In this document: piece after piece, positions 48,401 to 57,965 of the stretch
Layout of the letters: every line of letters starts with the position of its first letter
Numbering within the stretch: the stretch's first letter is position 1
Assembly: GCA_031272505.1 (NCBI GenBank)
Contig: JAISTQ010000001.1
Location: 17,552 to 81,551 of the forward strand
DNA: 64,000 bases
Source: Propionibacteriaceae bacterium
GTDB taxonomy: Bacteria > Actinomycetota > Actinomycetes > Propionibacteriales > Propionibacteriaceae
Direction: 5' to 3'
Translations under genes and position numbers: made by a program
The notes under the pieces: generated by a model
What the model was told of the DNA's origin: nothing
Database searches by the model: none
Seen by the model: the letters and a program-made list of their open reading frames with translations, nothing else

Positions 48401-51400
48401 CAACTGCGGGTCGAGCATCACGTCGATGGTGTCGGAGATCGAAGCTCCGGGATTCACGGTGGTGACGCCCGCCGCCGGGGTGAAGTCGCAGGTGATGATC
48501 TCCGGGTTGGTGAGCGACCCGGCTGAGGTTACGGTGCACTTGTTCTGCGAGTCGGAGACGTAGTAGACGCCCGGCGGCAACGTGTCCACGAAGATCGGGT
48601 TGGTGGTGGCGTCCGGCCCGTTGTTGGTGGCGTTCAAGGTATAGCTCACCTGGGTGAAAGCCCCATAGGAGCCGTCGTTGCCCGCGATGAAGTCGCCGGC
48701 GGAAGTCTTGGTGAGCGCCAGGTCGGCCTGCTGTTCGCCGGAGTTGGTGAAGGTGGCGGTGTCGTTCGTGTCCCCGCTCACGTTGTCGATGACGGTGGCG
48801 GTCTGCACGAAGCTGGTCGGCTCGACGGCGTAGAGGTCGGCCTCGTACATGTTCACCTGCAGCACCACCGTGCCGCCCACCGGAATGCTGCCCGACCCGG
48901 AACAGCTCAGCGTCGGATCGGTGAAGGTGCAGGAGCCGGTGCCGGTGGTGAAGCTGTAATCGGGGTGGGTGTAGGAGAGCACCGTGGTGGGCAGCGTGTC
49001 GGTGAGGCTGAAGCCGTTCGCCGCCGAGGGGCCGTTGTTGGTGACGGTGATGGTGTAGGAGACCTCTTGGTCGGTTCCGGGGGCGGGCACCTTGGAGAAG
49101 CTGGCGGTCTTCGTGATCGCCAGGTCGGCCTGGTTGGTGACGGTGGTGTTGGCGGTGGCGGTGTTGTTCGAACTCACCGGATCGGTGGAGGTGGAGCTGA
49201 CGGTGGCGGTGTTCGCCAACGTGCCGGTGAAGCTGGGGTCGACGCGCACGCCGGCGATGGTCACGTTGGCTTTCGCGCCCACCCCGCCGGGGGTGTTCGG
49301 GCCGGGCAGCCCGCCGATGGTGCAGGGCAGCGAGGTGCAGCCGCCGCGATCCGCGACGACGGTGGCGTTGGTGAAATCCAAACCGGGAATCTGCGGGTCG
49401 GCGATCACCACGCCGGTGGCGTCCGAGGGCCCGTTGTTGACGGCGGTGATGGTGTAGCTGATGGTGCTGCCGGCGACGGCGGTGTCCGGGCCGGTTTTGG
49501 TGAGCGCGATGTCAGCCGACGGGGCGGCCACGCTCACTGAAGCGGTGGAGATGTTGTCCGCCTGGTTCGGGTCAAAGGTGGTGGAGGTGACGCCGGAGCT
49601 GTTCGACACCGCGGTGCCCTGGGCGACGTTGGCGGGAATGTAGCTGGTGACGGTGACCACGGCGGTGGCGCCCGGGGTGAGCCGCCCGGTGCCGTCGGCG
49701 GAGTTGACGGTGCATTGCAGCGAGACGGCGGTGAAGCTGGAGGTGGGGCAGGAGACGGGCACCGTCCCTTGCGCGCCGCCCGCGCCGGTGCCGCCGGTGG
49801 CCGAGAGCAGCACCAGTTTCGACGGGTCGGGCACGTTGTCCGAGATGACGACGCCTTCCGCGTCCGACAGGCAGGTGCCGGTGGCCGAACTCGGGCACTG
49901 GTTGGTGACGGTGAGCGTCCAGGTCACCAAAGTGCCGGCCGCGGTGGTGGTGGTGGAGGTGGTCTTCGCGATCTTCAGATCCGCCTGATGCGACATCGGG
50001 ATGGAGACGGAGGCGACGTTGTTGGTCATCACCGGATCGTAGGCGTCGGTGGACACGGTGGCGATGTTCGACAGCGAGGTGTCCAAGGTGGCGGAATCCG
50101 GCTGGCCGGCGATGGTGACCACCGCCGTGGTGCCCACCGGCAGATCACCCAGCGAACAGGTCACCTGCGCGCCCGTCGCGGGTACCGGACAGGCTGGGCC
50201 GGGAGTGGGCGAGCCGCCGGACGCGGTGAGGGTGACGTTCACCGCAGTCGGGGTGTAGTAGCTGGGCACCGGGTCGGTGACGACCACGTTGGTGGCGGTG
50301 TTCGGGCCGGCGTTGGTGACCGTCAACGTGGTGGTGCCCGCCTGGCCGGCGATGGCCGGGTTGGGCGTCATGTTCTTGGTGATGGCGACGTCGGCGATCC
50401 GGCTCACGTTCACGCTCACCGGCGGGGTGTCGTAGTTCGCGGAGACGCCGGTGGTGCCGGTCTGGTAGGCCAGATCGGCGATGTTCGTCAACGTGGTGCC
50501 GCCAGCCGCGTTGTCGACCGTCACCTGGAATTGGAAGTAGGAGGTGTCGCCCACGTTCAAGATGGTGCTCGACTCGAAGCCGCTGCCCGGCGAGCCGCAC
50601 CAGCCCGACCCGCAGCCGATCCGCATCTGCACGGTGCCCGAGGGCGCACCGGTCCCCGGCGGGATGAATTCGCCGCGGTCATAGTCGGTAGCGTCGGTGA
50701 CGGTGTAGGGGGCACTCAGCCCCGGCTCGGAGAGCGCCACCAGGGAGCCGGGCACATAGGTGACGTTCGCGGGCAGCACATCCTTGACCAGCAGGTTCAC
50801 CGCCGGGTCTTGGCCGGTGTTGGTGTACTCCAGCGTGTACTGCAGCACGTCGCCGGGTTTCGCGGTGCCGGTGCCCGAGAGGTTCACCACCGATTTCGAC
50901 GACGAGGTGAAATCCGGGGCGTAGAGGTTGATCGCCAGGCCGAGCATCCCGGGGAAGTAGACGTCGCCGTTGGAGTTGAAAGTGAACAGCGCCGAGGTGT
51001 CGCCGTTGTTGATCGCCCCCGAGATACCGAGGTTTTTGATGTCCACGCCGAGCATGTTCCGATAGGCCGGGTTGCGGGTGGTGACCGAGACGCCGTTCAG
51101 GCCGTTCGCCGAATCGAAGAAGTTCGAGCCGGGCGAGAGCGCGGTGGCCAACTGGTAGGAGTTCAACCGGGTGTAATCACCGGAGGTGGCAAAGTCACCC
51201 TCCCAGGCCAGCAGGTTCAACTGGGCGTCGACGGTGCCCGCCAGCGGGGCGACGAAGCCGGAGACCGTCACCCCTTTGGTGGCTCCGGAGTTGATGTATT
51301 CGAAGCCGTCAAAGACCGTCAGGTTGCGCAGCGGCATTCCGGGCGCTTGGTAGACGACGGTGATCGCCCAACCGGCGTAGCGGTCCTCGCCGGTGCCCGC

Positions 51401-51964
51401 GACCACGTTCGCGCCCCAGTAGTCGCCATTGCCGGCCACCTGCACCACCTGGGTGATGTCGGCGAATTCCTGATAGGCGTTCGAACTGGTGGAGTTCGGC
51501 CCGAATTCGGCCTGCGAGTTGACGACCTGGTAGCTGGACGTGCCGGGCGCCTTCAGCCACATCACGGTGCGGTCCCCGCTGGCCGCCTGCCCTTTGGAGC
51601 CGGCGTTCAGCCGCGCCCCCCAATAGATGCCCGCCCAGAGCACCTGCGCGCCTTGCGGCAGCGAAAGCGTCGAGGAAGACGAGTTGAAGGTGTTCGGGTC
51701 GGTGTCGACGTCCAGATTCGTCATCACGAACGCGTTGTTGTTGTAAGACGCGCCACCCAGCGCGGCGGCGCAGCGGTCGTCAGAATCCGGGCAGGTGAGC
51801 AACTGGTTGCCAATCGAGATGATGGCGCCGTTGGCGTTGGTGGAATACCGCTGGGTGAACGGCAATGTGGCATCTGCTACGGCATTTGGAGTGAAACTGC
51901 CAATCCCGGACACCGCGATGGCGAGCAGGGCAACTAACGCGCCAACCAACCGCTTTTTTTTCAT
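45479..51964 (-). CDS. Giant DUF11-repeat surface protein with LPYTG cell-wall anchor
   Basis: The 2161-residue protein has a signal peptide (KKKRLVGALVALLAIAVSGI), an N-terminal 330-residue domain with DUF3344-like segments (VLWAGIYWGARLNAG, YAGWAITVVYQAPGMPLRNL, NLTVFDGFEYINSGAT), then about twelve DUF11 beta-sandwich repeats, each opening like ADLAITKT and holding a NNGPS motif, and an anchor: LPYTG (about 2130), a membrane helix and RRKR. A sortase would link it to peptidoglycan, so it is a likely adhesin or stalk protein. Several Cys pairs suggest disulfides; Asp/Asn-rich loops may bind calcium. ATG 51964 has AGGAGAGG. Confidence 0.92.
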   Translation of the reverse strand: MKKKRLVGALVALLAIAVSGIGSFTPNAVADATLPFTQRYSTNANGAIISIGNQLLTCPDSDDRCAAALGGASYNNNAFVMTNLDVDTDPNTFNSSSSTLSLPQGAQVLWAGIYWGARLNAGSKGQAASGDRTVMWLKAPGTSSYQVVNSQAEFGPNSTSSNAYQEFADITQVVQVAGNGDYWGANVVAGTGEDRYAGWAITVVYQAPGMPLRNLTVFDGFEYINSGATKGVTVSGFVAPLAGTVDAQLNLLAWEGDFATSGDYTRLNSYQLATALSPGSNFFDSANGLNGVSVTTRNPAYRNMLGVDIKNLGISGAINNGDTSALFTFNSNGDVYFPGMLGLAINLYAPDFTSSSKSVVNLSGTGTAKPGDVLQYTLEYTNTGQDPAVNLLVKDVLPANVTYVPGSLVALSEPGLSAPYTVTDATDYDRGEFIPPGTGAPSGTVQMRIGCGSGWCGSPGSGFESSTILNVGDTSYFQFQVTVDNAAGGTTLTNIADLAYQTGTTGVSANYDTPPVSVNVSRIADVAITKNMTPNPAIAGQAGTTTLTVTNAGPNTATNVVVTDPVPSYYTPTAVNVTLTASGGSPTPGPACPVPATGAQVTCSLGDLPVGTTAVVTIAGQPDSATLDTSLSNIATVSTDAYDPVMTNNVASVSIPMSHQADLKIAKTTSTTTTAAGTLVTWTLTVTNQCPSSATGTCLSDAEGVVISDNVPDPSKLVLLSATGGTGAGGAQGTVPVSCPTSSFTAVSLQCTVNSADGTGRLTPGATAVVTVTSYIPANVAQGTAVSNSSGVTSTTFDPNQADNISTASVSVAAPSADIALTKTGPDTAVAGSTISYTITAVNNGPSDATGVVIADPQIPGLDFTNATVVADRGGCTSLPCTIGGLPGPNTPGGVGAKANVTIAGVRVDPSFTGTLANTATVSSTSTDPVSSNNTATANTTVTNQADLAITKTASFSKVPAPGTDQEVSYTITVTNNGPSAANGFSLTDTLPTTVLSYTHPDYSFTTGTGSCTFTDPTLSCSGSGSIPVGGTVVLQVNMYEADLYAVEPTSFVQTATVIDNVSGDTNDTATFTNSGEQQADLALTKTSAGDFIAGNDGSYGAFTQVSYTLNATNNGPDATTNPIFVDTLPPGVYYVSDSQNKCTVTSAGSLTNPEIITCDFTPAAGVTTVNPGASISDTIDVMLDPQLAAGEIINSATVMSDVTDPSEANNTAVHTDTVSVDADVEVDTFDISMCDTRVIGSDPCDSSYTGPGSLRTVYMHYVNNGPSAAKDVVIRSNVELTSQLTGDFPSWCHSVNQELVCDVDQSPDFQSLGGVLPPGSGLELGFTFTVAPSDSSGTLGPCTTPDPPAPWYTPPNYCNDFGGWAEITTSSPDDVLSNNGLTTQLAVGDPYTNLKISKTALSTVVDPSTSHDDYIAGAKFGYQIDVWVDGGDTGAADAANVVVTDSPVPAGFHVTQVNTPQGTCTVSGTGGETDNVVSCSLGTVPGQGANASPQKITITVYGTIDSDAAADGLVNQAEATSTTHNMSDEATDVTAEATVDVIDQADLQQMKTADAAVYYAGANVGYTLTTINNGPSDTDDAIVTDTLPIGLDLDTSKSPNCAVSSGDATTGEVVVCTIGAIAAHDSVNIRIEAKTDPRDLRPYWCPGQPGVEGVTCPEELPPTDLSGGKSASEPIPRPITNTAVASSSATDTNPDNNTATVESLLDRLADIAVTSSVSTDTPAAGTDITYTLTGVNNGPSTADSPVVDAEMPPGFIITNINVPTMSCSTSQVGNVQTLHCVGLKPTSYRDSFLPGFTIPGTVTVHIPQDTPAGQYTSTNHTYSLNPVECPDPGAGTCESDYTNNYAPATVNVVVVSDTKVVKTLVSPNPVVAGKPATYRLTATNAGPSVAHNVVISDTVPDGVTFESAQIEGGAACPAPSDHDQQRVVNCNAGSLAPGETKSALITFDLAKDYTGELCNGALVGSGGLDPNAADNDSKFCSTAVEPPETDVGITLTAKTKTVQVGKKATFTAVIKNNGPNATDDTVVTFELPDGFTDYSGVLVKSSTGTNPQAKCKVGSLICTIGDLGVGQSVTYEITGKVTKAAGKQLTLKGTVTHDDTDTNAANDTAKASVEVTATPSPSPSPSPGPLPYTGFDPLPLLAVAGILVIAGAFFLIRRKR

Positions 51965-52045
51965 TACCTCTCCTGAAGGTCTCACCGTCTTCCAATGCTA
52001 CCGATTCAGGCCAGCTTTTGCCGCACAGAATGTTAAGCGGACAGA

Positions 52046-53887
52046 TCAAATCTGAAGCTCGCGTGCAGCCCCTTTGTCGGCGGAAAGCGCCATGGAGGCG
52101 TAAACCTGCAGCGCCTTGGACACCTTCCGGTTCCGCTGTTTGGGCTGCCAGCCGATCTCGTCCTGACGCGCGCGCCGCCGGGCCAGTTCGGCATCGTCCA
52201 CCAGCAAGGCCACTTTGCGATCCGGGATCGAGATTTCGATCACGTCGCCGTCCTCGATCAGGCCGATGGCGCCGCCGGAGGCCGCCTCTGGGGAGACGTG
52301 CCCGATGCAGAGCCCGGACGAGCCGCCGGAGAAGCGCCCGTCGGTGATCAAAGCGCACTTCGGCCCCAGGCCGGTGCCTTTCAGATATGACGTCGGGTAG
52401 AGCATCTCCTGCATTCCGGGCCCGCCCTTCGGGCCTTCGTAGCGGACGATCACCACATCGCCTTCGCGCACCCGGCCGCCCAGGATCGCCTCCACGGCTT
52501 CCTCCTGGGATTCGGTGACCACCGCCGTCCCGCGGAACTCCCACTGTTCGGCGGGCACGCCCGCAGTTTTCACGATGCAGCCCGCCGGCGCCAGGTTGCC
52601 CTTCAGCACCGCCAAGCCGCCGTCCTTGGTGTACGGGTGGGCGGTGGAACGGATGCAGCCCGCCTCGGCGTCGGTGTCCAGGGTGTCCCAACGGTTGGTG
52701 GTGGAGAACGCCTGGGTGGTGCGCACCCCGCCGGGAGCCGCGTGCCACAGCTCGACCGCCGCGCCGCTGGCATGGCCGCCGCGCAAATCGAAGCGGGCCA
52801 GCCAGTCGTCCAACGACGCCGAATGGACGGCGTGGACGTCGCGGTCCAGCAACCCGCCGCGATCCAACTCGCCGATGATGGCCGGGATGCCGCCGGCCCG
52901 ATGCACGTCCTCCATGTAAAACTTGGTGGTGTTCGGGGCCACCTTGCACAGGCACGGGGTGATCCGCGAGAGCGCGTCGATGTCGTCCGCGTCGAAATCC
53001 ACCCCGGCCTCGTAGGCGGCGGCGAGCAGGTGCAGCACCGTGTTCGTCGATCCGCCCATCGCGATGTCGACCCGCATCGCGTTGCGGAAGGCGGACTTGG
53101 TGGCAATCGAGAGCGGCAAAACCGATTCGTCGCCGTCGCCGTAGTAGCGGTGCACCAGATCCATCACCAGCTTGCCGGCGTCCAGGAACAGGTTGCGGCG
53201 GGCGGCGTGGGTGGCCAGCGTGGAGCCGTTGCCGGGCAGCGCCAGGCCGATCACTTCCAGCAGGCAGTTCATCGAGTTCGCGGTGAACATGCCGGAGCAG
53301 GAGCCGCAGGTCGGGCAGGCGTAGGCTTCGATGGCGTCCATCTGCGCGTCCGTGACGTTCTTGTCGACGGCCTTGATCATCGCGTCGATCAAGTCGAGTC
53401 TTTCCTGGCCGCCGGGGGTGACGGTCGTCAACCGGCCAGCCTCCATCGGGCCGCCGGAGACGAAGACGGTGGGCAGGTTCAGCCGCAGCGCCGCGTTCAA
53501 CATGCCCGGGGTGATCTTGTCGCAATTCGAGATGCACACCAGCGCGTCGGCGGCGTGCGCGTTCACCATGTACTCCACCGAATCGGCGATGATCTCGCGG
53601 CTGGGCAGCGAGTAGAGCATCCCGGCGTGGCCCATCGCGATGCCGTCGTCAATGGCGATGGTGTTGAACTCGCGGGCCACCCCGCCGGCCTCGGTGATCG
53701 CCTCGGCCACCAGCGCGCCGAGATCCTTCAGGTGCACGTGGCCGGGCACGAACTGGGTGTACGAGTTCGCCACCGCGATGATCGGCTTGCCGATGTCTTC
53801 GTCTTTCAAACCGGTGGCCCGCCACAGGGCGCGCGCCCCGGCCATGTTTCGCCCTTGCGTGGTGATGCGTGATCTTAGAACAGGCAT
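52046..53887 (-). CDS. ilvD: Dihydroxy-acid dehydratase
   Basis: The 613-residue Fe-S enzyme dehydrates dihydroxy-acids to 2-keto acids for valine, isoleucine, leucine and CoA synthesis. Cluster cysteines are in [15 protein letters not shown] and [48 protein letters not shown] and [20 protein letters not shown] are further hallmarks. Normal length; ATG 53887 follows GAGGAGA. It is a single gene divergent from the ATP-grasp gene, sharing a 48-bp promoter gap. Confidence 0.96.
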   Translation of the reverse strand: MPVLRSRITTQGRNMAGARALWRATGLKDEDIGKPIIAVANSYTQFVPGHVHLKDLGALVAEAITEAGGVAREFNTIAIDDGIAMGHAGMLYSLPSREIIADSVEYMVNAHAADALVCISNCDKITPGMLNAALRLNLPTVFVSGGPMEAGRLTTVTPGGQERLDLIDAMIKAVDKNVTDAQMDAIEAYACPTCGSCSGMFTANSMNCLLEVIGLALPGNGSTLATHAARRNLFLDAGKLVMDLVHRYYGDGDESVLPLSIATKSAFRNAMRVDIAMGGSTNTVLHLLAAAYEAGVDFDADDIDALSRITPCLCKVAPNTTKFYMEDVHRAGGIPAIIGELDRGGLLDRDVHAVHSASLDDWLARFDLRGGHASGAAVELWHAAPGGVRTTQAFSTTNRWDTLDTDAEAGCIRSTAHPYTKDGGLAVLKGNLAPAGCIVKTAGVPAEQWEFRGTAVVTESQEEAVEAILGGRVREGDVVIVRYEGPKGGPGMQEMLYPTSYLKGTGLGPKCALITDGRFSGGSSGLCIGHVSPEAASGGAIGLIEDGDVIEISIPDRKVALLVDDAELARRRARQDEIGWQPKQRNRKVSKALQVYASMALSADKGAARELQI

Positions 53888-53935
53888 TGCTTCTCCTCTC
53901 GAACTCTTAAGAGTACTCGCTGTAGGCTGTAGGTC

Positions 53936-56083
53936 GTGTCAGTCGCAGAATCCGAATCCGCGCCACCGGTGCGACTCAGCGGATATTTGGAATCGGTGTC
54001 TCCGGCCAGTTTGCCGGGGGCGCGGCTCGCGGCGGCAAACTTGGTGGCTGATGACGGCATCGTCTTCGGGGCGGCCGCGGACGACGCGGTGCGGCCCTGG
54101 CGGGTGGATCCGCTGCCGGCGATCATCGGCGAGGCCGAGTGGGCCCAGTTGGAGCGCGGTTTGCGGCAACGCGCCCGGCTGTTGGACGCGGTCTGCCAGG
54201 ACATTTATGGCGCGCAATCGATCTTGCGTGACGGGGTGGTCGATCCGGCGGTGATCCTGTCGCATCCGGGCTATCTGCGCGGCTGCCCGGCGTCTCCTTT
54301 GCTGCTTTCCGGGGCGGATCTGGCCAAGGGGGCGGATGGCCGCTGGCGGGTGTTGGCGGACGTGAACGACAATCCGGTGGGCATCGGCTACGCGATGGCG
54401 ACCCGCCGGGTGGTGGCCCAGGTGATGTCCGGGCTGCACCGACAATTCGACTTGCGGCGGATGCGCGGCTTTTTCCACCTGTTGGCGGCGGCGTTGACGG
54501 CGGCCACCGACAAACCGAATCCGCTCTTGGTGCTGTTCACCGCGGGCATCCATTCTGAAACGGCCTTCGATCAAGGCTTCCTGGCCTCGCTGCTGGGTTT
54601 CGCGCTCGCCGAGGCGGACGACCTGGTCACCCAGCAGGGCCGGATTTGGTTGCGCGCCGGCGAAGAGTTGGAGGAGGTGGACGTCATTTTGCGGCAGGTG
54701 GACGCGGCGCTCGCTGATCCGCTGGAGTCGCATGTGGAATCCACCGTCGGGATTCCGGGGCTGGCCGAGGCGTGCCGCAAACAGGCGCTGGTGTTGGCGA
54801 ATCCGCTGGGCGCGGGCGTCGTCGACAACCGGGAGCTGTGGCCGTACCTGCCCGACCTGTGCCGGCGTTTCCTCGGCGAGGAACTGCTGTTGGAGTCGTC
54901 CCCGGCGGGGCTGGGGGAGGACTCCTGGCGCGTCCCCGTATACGAACAGGAGCTTTCCGAGCGGCCCTTCGTGTTGCGGACTTTCGGCCTAGCCACCGCC
55001 GACGGCTGGCAATTCCTGCCCGGCGGACTGGGCCGGGTCGGTGCTGACGGCGAACCGCTGCCGGGCTTGGGCACGCTGGCGAAAGACGTCTGGGTGCTGG
55101 ACGAGGCGCACACCGGCCAGGCCGTCAGCCAAAGCGGCGTCGGGTTGGGGCGGCTGCCCCAGGCCCGGCCAAGCACCGCCGTCTCCCCGCGCGTGGCCGG
55201 CACCCTGTGGGCCATCGGCCGGTTTGCCGAGCGGGCCGAAAGCAAGGCGCGGCTGCTGAAGGTGGCTGACGACATCGCCGCCGACTACGCCGTCTTCCCC
55301 GGCACCGCCGGACATTCGGGGCTGTTGGTGCTGCTCCGCGCGATCACCGGGATCACCGGGCAGCCGATCTCCGGGGAGCCCAGCGAGTGGCTCCGCGATT
55401 TGACGCTGGGACGCTCCGCCACCGGCTTGCGGCACGACCTGTGGCGGCTGGACGCCAACGCCCAGCAGTTGCGCGACCTGCTTTCGGTGGACACCTGGAG
55501 CATCTTCGCCCGGATGCAGCGCAACGTCCGAGACGCCGATCCGGAGCGCGAACTGCAAGACATCCTGGCCGACGTGCTGGAGTCGCTGCTGGCGTGGTCG
55601 GGCATCATGGCGCAATCGTTGGTGCATGACGACTCCTGGGCCTATCTTGACGGCGGCGCCCGCTTAGAGCGCGCCCGGCACACTTTGCGGCTGTTGGAGT
55701 TGACGAGTTCGCAGGCCCGCGCCCCGGAGGTGAACGAGTTCGTCGCCGAAGCGGTGTTGCGCGCCGGCGAATCGTTGATCACCCACCGCCGCCGGGCGAT
55801 CACCGGCGTCGGATCAGCCAAGGCCGTCGAATCCCAATACCAGTTGCTGCTCGCCGACCCGCCCAACCCGCGCTCGGTGGTGAACCAGCTCACCGCGCTG
55901 GCCGCCGACCTGGAGTTGGTGGGCGATTTGGAGTTGGCCGGCTGGGCGTTAGAGCTTTCCGATCAGGCGGCGACGCGCGAGGTGGGCACGCTCACCGGGC
56001 AGGATTTGAACGACCTCGAAGCCGAGATCTCCGCCCGTCACTTCTCCCGGCAGGCCGCCCGGCACGCCACCGAGGAGGTCTGA
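53936..56083 (+). CDS. Fused circularly permuted ATP-grasp and alpha-E domain protein
   Basis: The 715-residue protein joins a circularly permuted ATP-grasp domain (about 1-410; [38 protein letters not shown]) with an alpha-helical alpha-E (DUF403) domain (about 420-700; [40 protein letters not shown]). In many bacteria these are two genes beside a transglutaminase-like gene; here they are fused and the partner follows with a TGATG overlap. The cluster is thought to make or trim a peptide-like amide, product unknown. Start is GTG 53936 with only a weak upstream site. Confidence 0.9.
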   Translation: MSVAESESAPPVRLSGYLESVSPASLPGARLAAANLVADDGIVFGAAADDAVRPWRVDPLPAIIGEAEWAQLERGLRQRARLLDAVCQDIYGAQSILRDGVVDPAVILSHPGYLRGCPASPLLLSGADLAKGADGRWRVLADVNDNPVGIGYAMATRRVVAQVMSGLHRQFDLRRMRGFFHLLAAALTAATDKPNPLLVLFTAGIHSETAFDQGFLASLLGFALAEADDLVTQQGRIWLRAGEELEEVDVILRQVDAALADPLESHVESTVGIPGLAEACRKQALVLANPLGAGVVDNRELWPYLPDLCRRFLGEELLLESSPAGLGEDSWRVPVYEQELSERPFVLRTFGLATADGWQFLPGGLGRVGADGEPLPGLGTLAKDVWVLDEAHTGQAVSQSGVGLGRLPQARPSTAVSPRVAGTLWAIGRFAERAESKARLLKVADDIAADYAVFPGTAGHSGLLVLLRAITGITGQPISGEPSEWLRDLTLGRSATGLRHDLWRLDANAQQLRDLLSVDTWSIFARMQRNVRDADPERELQDILADVLESLLAWSGIMAQSLVHDDSWAYLDGGARLERARHTLRLLELTSSQARAPEVNEFVAEAVLRAGESLITHRRRAITGVGSAKAVESQYQLLLADPPNPRSVVNQLTALAADLELVGDLELAGWALELSDQAATREVGTLTGQDLNDLEAEISARHFSRQAARHATEEV

Positions 56084-56913
56084 TGCGCCGCTTCCAGATC
56101 ACCCATCTCTCCCGCTACCGTTACGACGACGAAGTGGAGCACTGCTACAACCGCGCCTACCTCACCCCGCGCGAAACCGCCTACCAGCACGTGCTCTCCC
56201 ACCAGATCACCGGCACCCCGCCGCTCGCCTACACCAGCACCCATGAAGACCCGTTCGGCAACACCGTCACCTACCTTGAATTCCCCGGCGGCACCCAAGC
56301 CATCACGGTGCGCTCCGAGTGCCTCGTCGAAGTGTGCGGCAACGGCGGCCATCCCACCCCCGCCGGGCTTTCCGAGATCGAACGCGCGGAATTCACTTTG
56401 CCGTCCCCGTTGGTGCAGCTTGACGGCGGCATCCGCGCCTATGCGGCGGAGATTTTCACCCCCGGCCGGGCTTTGCCGGATGCCTTGCAAGCGCTGCTGG
56501 ACGCCATCGACCGCGATTTCCACTACCGCACCGGCATCACCCACGTGAACACCGAGATCAAGGACGTGCTGGACACCCGCGTCGGCGTCTGCCAGGATTT
56601 CGCGCATCTTTCGGTGGGCATCCTCCGCGCCGCCGGGCTGCCCGCCCGCTACGTCTCCGGCTACATCGAGACCTCTCCCCCGCCCGGCAAGCCGAAGCTG
56701 CGCGGCGCCGACGCCACCCACGCCTGGGCGTCCGTCTACACCGAAGCCGGTTGGCTCGATTTTGATCCCACCAACCACCAGTTGGTGGACGACCGCTACA
56801 TCACCCTCGCCTGGGGACGCGACTTCACCGACGTCTCGCCGCTGCGCGGGGTGGTCTTCACCGAATCCGAGACGTCACACCTCTCAGTGGCCGTCGACGT
56901 GATCCCCGCCTGA
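56083..56913 (+). CDS. Transglutaminase-like cysteine protease-fold protein
   Basis: The 276-residue protein has an N-terminal beta domain (FQITHLSRYRYDDEVEHCYN) and a transglutaminase core with the triad Cys (RVGVCQDFAHLSVGIL, about 170), His (ATHAWASVY, about 211) and Asp (WLDFDPTNHQLVD, about 226). It likely hydrolyses or forms amide bonds. The start overlaps the ATP-grasp/alpha-E stop (TGATG) and has GAGGAGGTC, so both are made together. Cytoplasmic; no signal peptide. Confidence 0.93.
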   Translation: MRRFQITHLSRYRYDDEVEHCYNRAYLTPRETAYQHVLSHQITGTPPLAYTSTHEDPFGNTVTYLEFPGGTQAITVRSECLVEVCGNGGHPTPAGLSEIERAEFTLPSPLVQLDGGIRAYAAEIFTPGRALPDALQALLDAIDRDFHYRTGITHVNTEIKDVLDTRVGVCQDFAHLSVGILRAAGLPARYVSGYIETSPPPGKPKLRGADATHAWASVYTEAGWLDFDPTNHQLVDDRYITLAWGRDFTDVSPLRGVVFTESETSHLSVAVDVIPA

Positions 56914-56920
56914 ACCACTC

Positions 56921-57199
56921 TTAGGCGACCAAGTCCATATACTCCGGATTCACCTTCACGAAGTGCGCCACGAACGGGCACAGCGGCCAGATCTTCTTGC
57001 CTTTGGCCCGCACGTCGTCCAACGCCTGCTGCACCAACCGCTTGGCGATCCCCTGCCCCTCGAACGCCGGATCCGTCTCCGTGTGATCAAAGATCAGCAT
57101 CTTCCCAGTGTCCTGGAAATGCGTCAACGCGGTCCGCACCCCGTCAATATCAATCTCATACCAATGGTTCTCTTCATCCAGCCGGAACTCTTCAGCCAT
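56921..57199 (-). CDS. Short GNAT-type N-acetyltransferase (YjdJ-like)
   Basis: The 92-residue protein belongs to the short GCN5-related acetyltransferase group: FDHTETDPAFEGQGIAKRLV is the acetyl-CoA loop (usually E..GQGIG/A) and IWPLCPFVAHFVKVNPEYMD the C-terminal block. Substrate unknown. ATG 57199 is preceded by AAGGAGGTTTGAG. An in-frame extension to 57307 is only the translation of interspersed repeat copy F and is not counted. Convergent with the transglutaminase gene, 7 bp apart. Confidence 0.9.
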   Translation of the reverse strand: MAEEFRLDEENHWYEIDIDGVRTALTHFQDTGKMLIFDHTETDPAFEGQGIAKRLVQQALDDVRAKGKKIWPLCPFVAHFVKVNPEYMDLVA

Positions 57200-57224
57200 C
57201 TCAAACCTCCTTGCTTCAGTGTAA

Positions 57225-57300
57225 CGGTCTTCGCTCCGCTCGGTGGTCGCTTTGCTCCCGCGCCTTTGTTCGTCGGAGTGCCTTCGGCTCCTCCTCACCC
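57225..57300 (+). repeat. Interspersed palindromic element, copy F (truncated)
   Basis: Contains GTCTTCGCTCCGCTCGGTGG, TCGCTTTGCTCCCGCGCC and TTCGTCGGAGTGCCTTCGGC but stops at CTCCTCACC, lacking the CTGGATCCCC...GATGACG right part. It begins 25 bp upstream of the GNAT start. Confidence 0.8.
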
Positions 57301-57603
57301 TCTTCACCCGCCCGACACCCTCACCTCCAAACTCCGACCCCCGATACCACCGAAACAGGCGGTAAGTTGGCCGATTCGCTATTTACCTCCCCATTCCGTG
57401 GTTCCCGGGCACCTTTTTCCACCGAATCGAGAAGTAACCTTAGATTCCGCAACTTACCTCCCCATTCCATGATCTGCCCCCGCATTCCGTGGTCTGTCCC
57501 CGACATCCCACCTCCCTTTCCATCGGCCTCTCGCTTTTCCCCTCGCCCTTCACCCCTTCCCCTCTCCCTTTCCCCCTGTCCTCGCGGTTCACTGGCTACC
57601 CCC

Positions 57604-57643
57604 GCGGGCCGGCCCTCCCCGGCATGGCCGTCTGTTGGCCCGC
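57604..57643. repeat. GCGGGCC/GGCCCGC hairpin, copy 2
   Basis: Same 7-bp arms as copies 1, 3 and 4, spacer of 26 nt with GGCATGGCC in the middle. Copies 2 and 3 share a further block, CCGGCATGGCC or TCGGCATGGCC. Confidence 0.6.
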
Positions 57644-57771
57644 GCCGCCCACCGAAGATTGTGGGATTCCGGCGCTATTCCAGCAGCTTTTACCTCCGGA
57701 ACCGCTCATTCCTTCACCCGCTCACCCCTTTGCTCCCTCACCTCCTTTTTTCGATGGCGCTTACCCTCCTC

Positions 57772-57810
57772 GCGGGCCCGGCCTCCTCGGCATGGCCACT
57801 CCCGGCCCGC
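57772..57810. repeat. GCGGGCC/GGCCCGC hairpin, copy 3
   Basis: GCGGGCC (57772-57778) and GGCCCGC (57804-57810) with TCGGCATGGCC in the spacer, in the same orientation as copy 2. Confidence 0.6.
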
Positions 57811-57857
57811 GCCGGCTATTGCGCTCAGGCTTTCCGTCAACATGTTGTGTTGCGTCA

Positions 57858-57905
57858 CCGTCCACACTTTCGTGAAAACGAGAGGTTTTTGGAAAGTGTG
57901 GACGG
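57858..57905. repeat. GTCCACACTTT palindrome, first copy
   Basis: CCGTCCACACTTT (57858-57870) and AAAGTGTGGACGG (57893-57905): 13-bp perfect arms. The spacer itself has AAAAC/GTTTT, so the whole 48 bp is nearly palindromic. Confidence 0.8.
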
Positions 57906-57965
57906 TTTCCTCCAGATCCGGTGGGACGGTTGAGCGTAAGCCACCCCTGTCTGGCTTGTTCGATG

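Larger units (their letters stand above)
57301..57857. other. Gene-poor stretch with pyrimidine-rich tract and short repeats
   Basis: No convincing gene. Contents: three related units around CCATTCCGTGGT (57382-57402, 57453-57473, 57482-57493); a plus-strand pyrimidine tract from about 57509 to 57590 with runs such as CCCCTTCCCCTCTCCCTTTC; and the two GCGGGCC hairpins listed separately. Base composition differs from coding neighbours. Confidence 0.6.

Noticed and set aside
57200..57307. N-terminal extension of the GNAT protein
   Set aside because: The extra residues come from repeat copy F, while a strong ribosome site supports ATG 57199.
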